Positions 61,080-64,000 of a stretch of 64,000 nt of DNA are shown piece by piece. The DNA is from Thermobifida halotolerans (lineage in GTDB: Bacteria > Actinomycetota > Actinomycetes > Streptosporangiales > Streptosporangiaceae). Within the stretch, counting starts at the first letter, position 1; every line of letters starts with the position of its first letter. A program made the position numbers and the translations under genes. The DNA lies in NCBI RefSeq assembly GCF_003574835.2, contig NZ_CP063196.1, positions 1,798,001 to 1,862,000 of the forward strand. Direction: 5' to 3'. The notes below the pieces were generated by a model that was given only the letters and a program-made list of their open reading frames with translations, was not told the DNA's origin and ran no database searches.

Positions 61080-62330
61080 ATGGAGAGACGCTGCCCCTAC
61101 TCTTTGGACACGACCGGCAGGGACATCCACGCCGAGGCCGCGATGCTGCGCGATCAGGGGCCCGCCGTCCAGGTGGAGCTGCCCGGCGGTGTCATGGCGT
61201 GGTCCCTCAACAGCCACTCCGCCATCAGGAAGGTGCTGACCGACCCGCGTGTCACCAAGAGCGCCCGCAACCACTGGCCCGCCTTCGTCAACGGGGAGAT
61301 CCCGCCGGACTGGGAGATGATCAGCTGGATCGCGATGGACAACATGGTCACCGCCTACGGCAAGGACCACGTCCGCCTGCGCAGGCTGGTCGGCAGGGCG
61401 TTCACCCCCCGCCGCGCCGAGGCGATCCGACCGCGCATCGTGGAGCTGGTCAACGAGCTGCTGGACGACCTGGCCGCCACACCTCCCGGGCAGGTCGTGG
61501 ACCTGCGGGCGCGGTTCGCCTACCCGCTGCCCGCCCGCCTGGTGGCCGACCTGATCGGCATGTCCGAGGAGGCCCGGGCCAGGACCGCCAAGGTCATCGA
61601 CATGATGGTGGACACCACCGTCACCCCCGAGCAGGCGCAGGCCGTCCTCGCCGGCTGGCGGAGCGCGATGGAGGAGCTCATCGCCGCCAAGCGTCAGTCG
61701 CCGGGTGAGGACATCACCAGCGACCTCATCGCCGCCCGGGACGAGGACGGCTCCCGCCTGAGCGAGACCGAGCTGACCGACACGATCTTCGCGATTCTCG
61801 GCGCGGGCTCGGAGACCACGATCAACTTCTTCGACAACGCCATCACCGCGCTGCTCACCCATCCCGAGCAGCGTGAGCTGGTCGTCTCCGGCAAGGTCTC
61901 CTGGGAGGACGTCATCGAGGAGACGCTGCGCGTGGAGTCCCCCCTGGCCCAACTGCCGCTGCGGTACGCCGTCGAGGACATCGAGGTGGACGGCGTGACG
62001 ATCCCCAAGGGGGACCCGATCCTGGTCAACTACAGCGCCGTCGGCCGCGACCCGGACCTCAACGGCGCCGACGCGGACCGCTTCGACGTCACCCGCGAGG
62101 CCAAGGAGCACCTGTCCTTCGGACACGGTCCCCACTACTGCCTGGGGGCCGGGATCGCGCGCATCGTGGCCGGGGAGGGCCTGTCCATGCTCTTCGAGCG
62201 CTTCCCCGACATGTCCCTGGCCGTCTCCCCCGCGGAGCTGGAGCCGCTCCCGACCTTCATCATGAACGGCCACCGCGCCCTGCCGGTCCGGCTGACCCAC
62301 CCGGTCCCCGCCGGCGCCGGGGCGGCCTGA
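61080..62330 (+). CDS. Cytochrome P450 (CYP105/107-like)
   Basis: This is a 416-residue bacterial P450. The I-helix motif is AILGAGSETTINF, ExxR is EETLRVE, and the heme loop is FGHGPHYCLGAGIARI with the proximal Cys. The ATG at 61080 has AGGGAG six bases upstream and is chosen over the ATG at 61074, which lies directly on the ribosome site. It probably tailors the same product as the neighbouring flavoenzymes. It is convergent with trpD, with a hairpin between them. Confidence 0.92.
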   Translation: MERRCPYSLDTTGRDIHAEAAMLRDQGPAVQVELPGGVMAWSLNSHSAIRKVLTDPRVTKSARNHWPAFVNGEIPPDWEMISWIAMDNMVTAYGKDHVRLRRLVGRAFTPRRAEAIRPRIVELVNELLDDLAATPPGQVVDLRARFAYPLPARLVADLIGMSEEARARTAKVIDMMVDTTVTPEQAQAVLAGWRSAMEELIAAKRQSPGEDITSDLIAARDEDGSRLSETELTDTIFAILGAGSETTINFFDNAITALLTHPEQRELVVSGKVSWEDVIEETLRVESPLAQLPLRYAVEDIEVDGVTIPKGDPILVNYSAVGRDPDLNGADADRFDVTREAKEHLSFGHGPHYCLGAGIARIVAGEGLSMLFERFPDMSLAVSPAELEPLPTFIMNGHRALPVRLTHPVPAGAGAA

Positions 62331-62353
62331 CCCCCTCCCCCGAAGACGGCGAC

Positions 62354-62388
62354 GGCCGACCGACCCCGGAAGGAGGGGCCGGTCGGCC
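62354..62388. terminator. Terminator between the P450 and trpD
   Basis: GGCCGACCGACCCC (62354-62367) and GGGGCCGGTCGGCC (62375-62388) form a 14-bp stem with one mismatch and a 7-base loop, in the 69-bp gap between convergent stops. Confidence 0.8.
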
Positions 62389-62399
62389 GGGCGCTTCGG

Positions 62400-63476
62400 T
62401 CAGCGCAGGGCGGCGGAGAACCTCACCCAGCGGTCGAGCAGGTCCGCCGCGGCGCCCGAGTCGATCGCCCGGGCGGCGCGCTCCACCCCCGCTGCGACGT
62501 CGTCCTCCAGCCTCCCGGAGAGCCCGGTGAACGCGGCCAGCGCCGCCGCCGCGTTGAGCAGGACCGCGTCCCGCACGGGTCCGGTCTCGCCGCGGACGAG
62601 CCGACGGACCGCCTCGGCGTTGTCCTCCGCGTCCCCGCCGCGCAGGTCCGCGGCGCTTCCCCGGGGAAAACCGAGGCGCGCGGGATCCAGGGTGTGCTCG
62701 CTGACCCGTCCTCCGGACACGGCCCACACCGTGCTGGTCGTCGTGGTGGTCACCTCGTCGAGGCCGTCGTCACCGCGTACGACGAGCGCCTCCGTCCCCC
62801 TGCGGGCGAGCACCTCGGCCAGTGTCCGTGCCTTCTCCCGGAAGGCGCAGCCGACCAGCGCGCTCGACGGGCGGGCCGGGTTGGCGAGCGGTCCCAGCAG
62901 GTTGAACGTCGTGGGAATCCCCAGCTCCCGGCGGGTCGCGCCGACGCGCCGGAACTCGGGGTAGAACACCGGGGCGAAGCAGAAGCCGATGCCCAACTCG
63001 GCCACGCAGCGCTCCACGGCCTCGGGCGGGAGGTCGATCGCGACCCCGAGCCGCTCCAGCACGTCCGCCGCCCCGGCCCTCGACGAGGAGCTGCGGTTGC
63101 CCACCTTGGCCACCGGCGCCCCGCTGGCGGCCACGACGAGCGCCGCCATGGTGGAGATGTTCACCGAGTCGGACCGGTCCCCGCCGGTGCCGACGACGTC
63201 GACCGCCGGCCGGTCGAGCCGTACCCGGCGGACGCGGGCGAGCATCGTCTCGACCATGCCGGAGACCTCGGTCGCCGTCTCGCCCTTGGCCCGCAGCGCC
63301 ACCATGAACGCGGCGGCCTGCGCGGGTGTGGCGTTCCCCGACACGATCTCCTCCAGGGCCCACGCGGCGTCCTCCTCGCGCAGGTCCACACGGGCGACGA
63401 GCTGGTCGAGCAGCCGCGGCCAGGAGCGGGGCGGCGCGGCCGCGTCGATCGTCGGTGTTGCGGTCCGCTCGCTCAT
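62400..63476 (-). CDS. trpD: Anthranilate phosphoribosyltransferase
   Basis: TrpD joins anthranilate to PRPP in tryptophan synthesis. It has 358 residues. The PRPP loop is VGTGGDRSDSVNIST (about 95-109), the anthranilate site follows as KVGNRSSSSRAGAADVLE, and FCFAPVFYPEFRRVGATRRELG and FNLLGPLANPARPS are conserved. SSS replaces the more common SS-G-S-x-D form. No other trp gene is near, and it lies 34 bp behind an extradiol-dioxygenase-like gene, so it may be a copy dedicated to a specialised pathway instead of the housekeeping one; that is inference. Confidence 0.9.
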   Translation of the reverse strand: MSERTATPTIDAAAPPRSWPRLLDQLVARVDLREEDAAWALEEIVSGNATPAQAAAFMVALRAKGETATEVSGMVETMLARVRRVRLDRPAVDVVGTGGDRSDSVNISTMAALVVAASGAPVAKVGNRSSSSRAGAADVLERLGVAIDLPPEAVERCVAELGIGFCFAPVFYPEFRRVGATRRELGIPTTFNLLGPLANPARPSSALVGCAFREKARTLAEVLARRGTEALVVRGDDGLDEVTTTTTSTVWAVSGGRVSEHTLDPARLGFPRGSAADLRGGDAEDNAEAVRRLVRGETGPVRDAVLLNAAAALAAFTGLSGRLEDDVAAGVERAARAIDSGAAADLLDRWVRFSAALR

Positions 63477-63510
63477 TGTCGGCTCGGTCCTTCCTGTCTC
63501 GGCGGGGCCG

Positions 63511-64000
63511 CTAGGCGCCGTGGGAGTCGGTCATCAGCTCGGCCAGGTCCTCCGGCCGCAGGAAGGACGGCGGCGGCGGAGGCCCCCAGCTGTAGAGTCC
63601 CAGGGCGCCCTCGAACACCTCGGGCTTCCAGAGCTGGTCGTCCACGATGCAGTCGGTGTCGCTGTAGTACTCGGAGAAGTTGCCGGCGGGGTCCTTGAGG
63701 TACCAGAAGAAGTTGGACCCGACGTGGTGCCGCCCCAGTCCCCAGACGTGGCGCTCGGGGTGGTCCTCCAGCATCCTGACCGCCCCACGCCCCACCTCGT
63801 CGACGCTGTCGACCTCCCACGAGGTGTGGTGCAGGAAGTTCACGGGGGCGCGCAGCAGGAGCAGGTTGTGGTGGTCGGTGGTGCATCTCATGAAGGCCCC
63901 CGCCTCCTTGACCAGGTCGCTGATCTTGAAGCCGACGCCGTCCACGAAGTAGGTCCTGGACACCTCGAAGTCGATGCTGCCGAGCACGACGTGTCCCAGT
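63511..64000 (-). CDS. VOC-family extradiol dioxygenase-like protein (partial, runs off right edge)
   Basis: About 163 residues of the C-terminal part of a type I extradiol dioxygenase-like protein are visible; the N-terminus is outside the window. The likely iron ligands are present: His in LGHVVLGSIDF, His in LHHTSWEVDSVDE and Glu in FSEYYSDTDC. Segments RHHVGSNFFWYLKDPAGN and MRCTTDHHNLLL match the family of 2,3-dihydroxybiphenyl/catechol ring-cleaving enzymes. It precedes trpD by 34 bp on the same strand. Ring cleavage of a catechol made by the nearby hydroxylases is plausible but not shown. Confidence 0.85.
   Translation of the reverse strand, partial: LGHVVLGSIDFEVSRTYFVDGVGFKISDLVKEAGAFMRCTTDHHNLLLLRAPVNFLHHTSWEVDSVDEVGRGAVRMLEDHPERHVWGLGRHHVGSNFFWYLKDPAGNFSEYYSDTDCIVDDQLWKPEVFEGALGLYSWGPPPPPSFLRPEDLAELMTDSHGA

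Noticed and set aside
50678-64000. A complete enediyne cluster
   Set aside because: No PKSE, thioesterase, carrier protein or apoprotein gene is present in the window, so only accessory resemblance is claimed.

Overview
The window comes from a GC-rich actinomycete, probably Nocardiopsaceae-like. The evidence is the GC-rich codon use, the many GTG starts with ATGA/GTGA overlaps, a type I-E CRISPR locus, a Zur-controlled set of alternative ribosomal proteins, and several P450 and flavin-dependent tailoring enzymes. The genus is inferred; no rRNA or tRNA gene was seen.

Left end (1-7.9 kb): the HD-nuclease end of cas3 runs off the left edge, followed by a leader and a 22-repeat type I-E CRISPR array (949-2260) with one duplicated spacer and a decayed distal end. 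Next come an MFS exporter divergent from an ArsR-type metal sensor across a palindromic operator, a CopB-type copper ATPase behind a CsoR-like operator, and a cytochrome P450.

Centre (8.5-33 kb): a complete Dpd (7-deazapurine in DNA) modification-restriction island, visibly less GC-rich than its flanks. One rightward operon of eight tightly overlapping genes (dpdE-F-G-H-I-J-K-D) carries the genes linked to restriction: SNF2 and RecQ-like helicases, an ATPase, a large DExH helicase and a PLD-like protein. It meets a leftward operon (a dpdC candidate, a dpdB-like gene, dpdA, a second dpdB-like gene) at a bidirectional terminator. Divergent from that operon is queC-queE-queD plus a VUT-family transporter. 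The inferred pathway is: QueD/E/C make preQ0, DpdA with DpdB puts it into DNA, DpdC converts it, and DpdD-K act on unmodified DNA. The island is unusual in having two DGQHR (DpdB-like) proteins on either side of dpdA.

Right of the island (33-46.8 kb): an isoaspartate methyltransferase-like protein of the kind found with peptide natural products, a DUF4383 membrane protein, a broken Nudix gene, a 1161-residue membrane NACHT-type NTPase (possible defence protein), a UvrA paralogue divergent from a WYL regulator, a CMD-family protein with an altered C-terminus, methionine aminopeptidase divergent from an XRE regulator, LysR divergent from RidA, and a methyltransferase remnant.

46.8-49.5 kb: a zinc-starvation module. 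Alternative L32, L31, L33, L28 and S14 genes and a CobW-like protein lie around two Zur-box-like palindromes. The S14 copy has lost about 28 internal codons and the CobW-like protein has no recognisable P-loop.

49.5-64 kb: small membrane proteins, then UnbU-like and UnbV/CRTAC1-like proteins, an epoxide hydrolase, an acyl-CoA-dehydrogenase-fold flavin monooxygenase, a SgcJ/EcaC-family protein, an FAD monooxygenase, an HpaB/SgcC-type flavin hydroxylase, a P450, TrpD and an extradiol-dioxygenase-like protein cut by the right edge. This set resembles accessory and tailoring genes of enediyne loci, but no enediyne polyketide synthase lies in the window.
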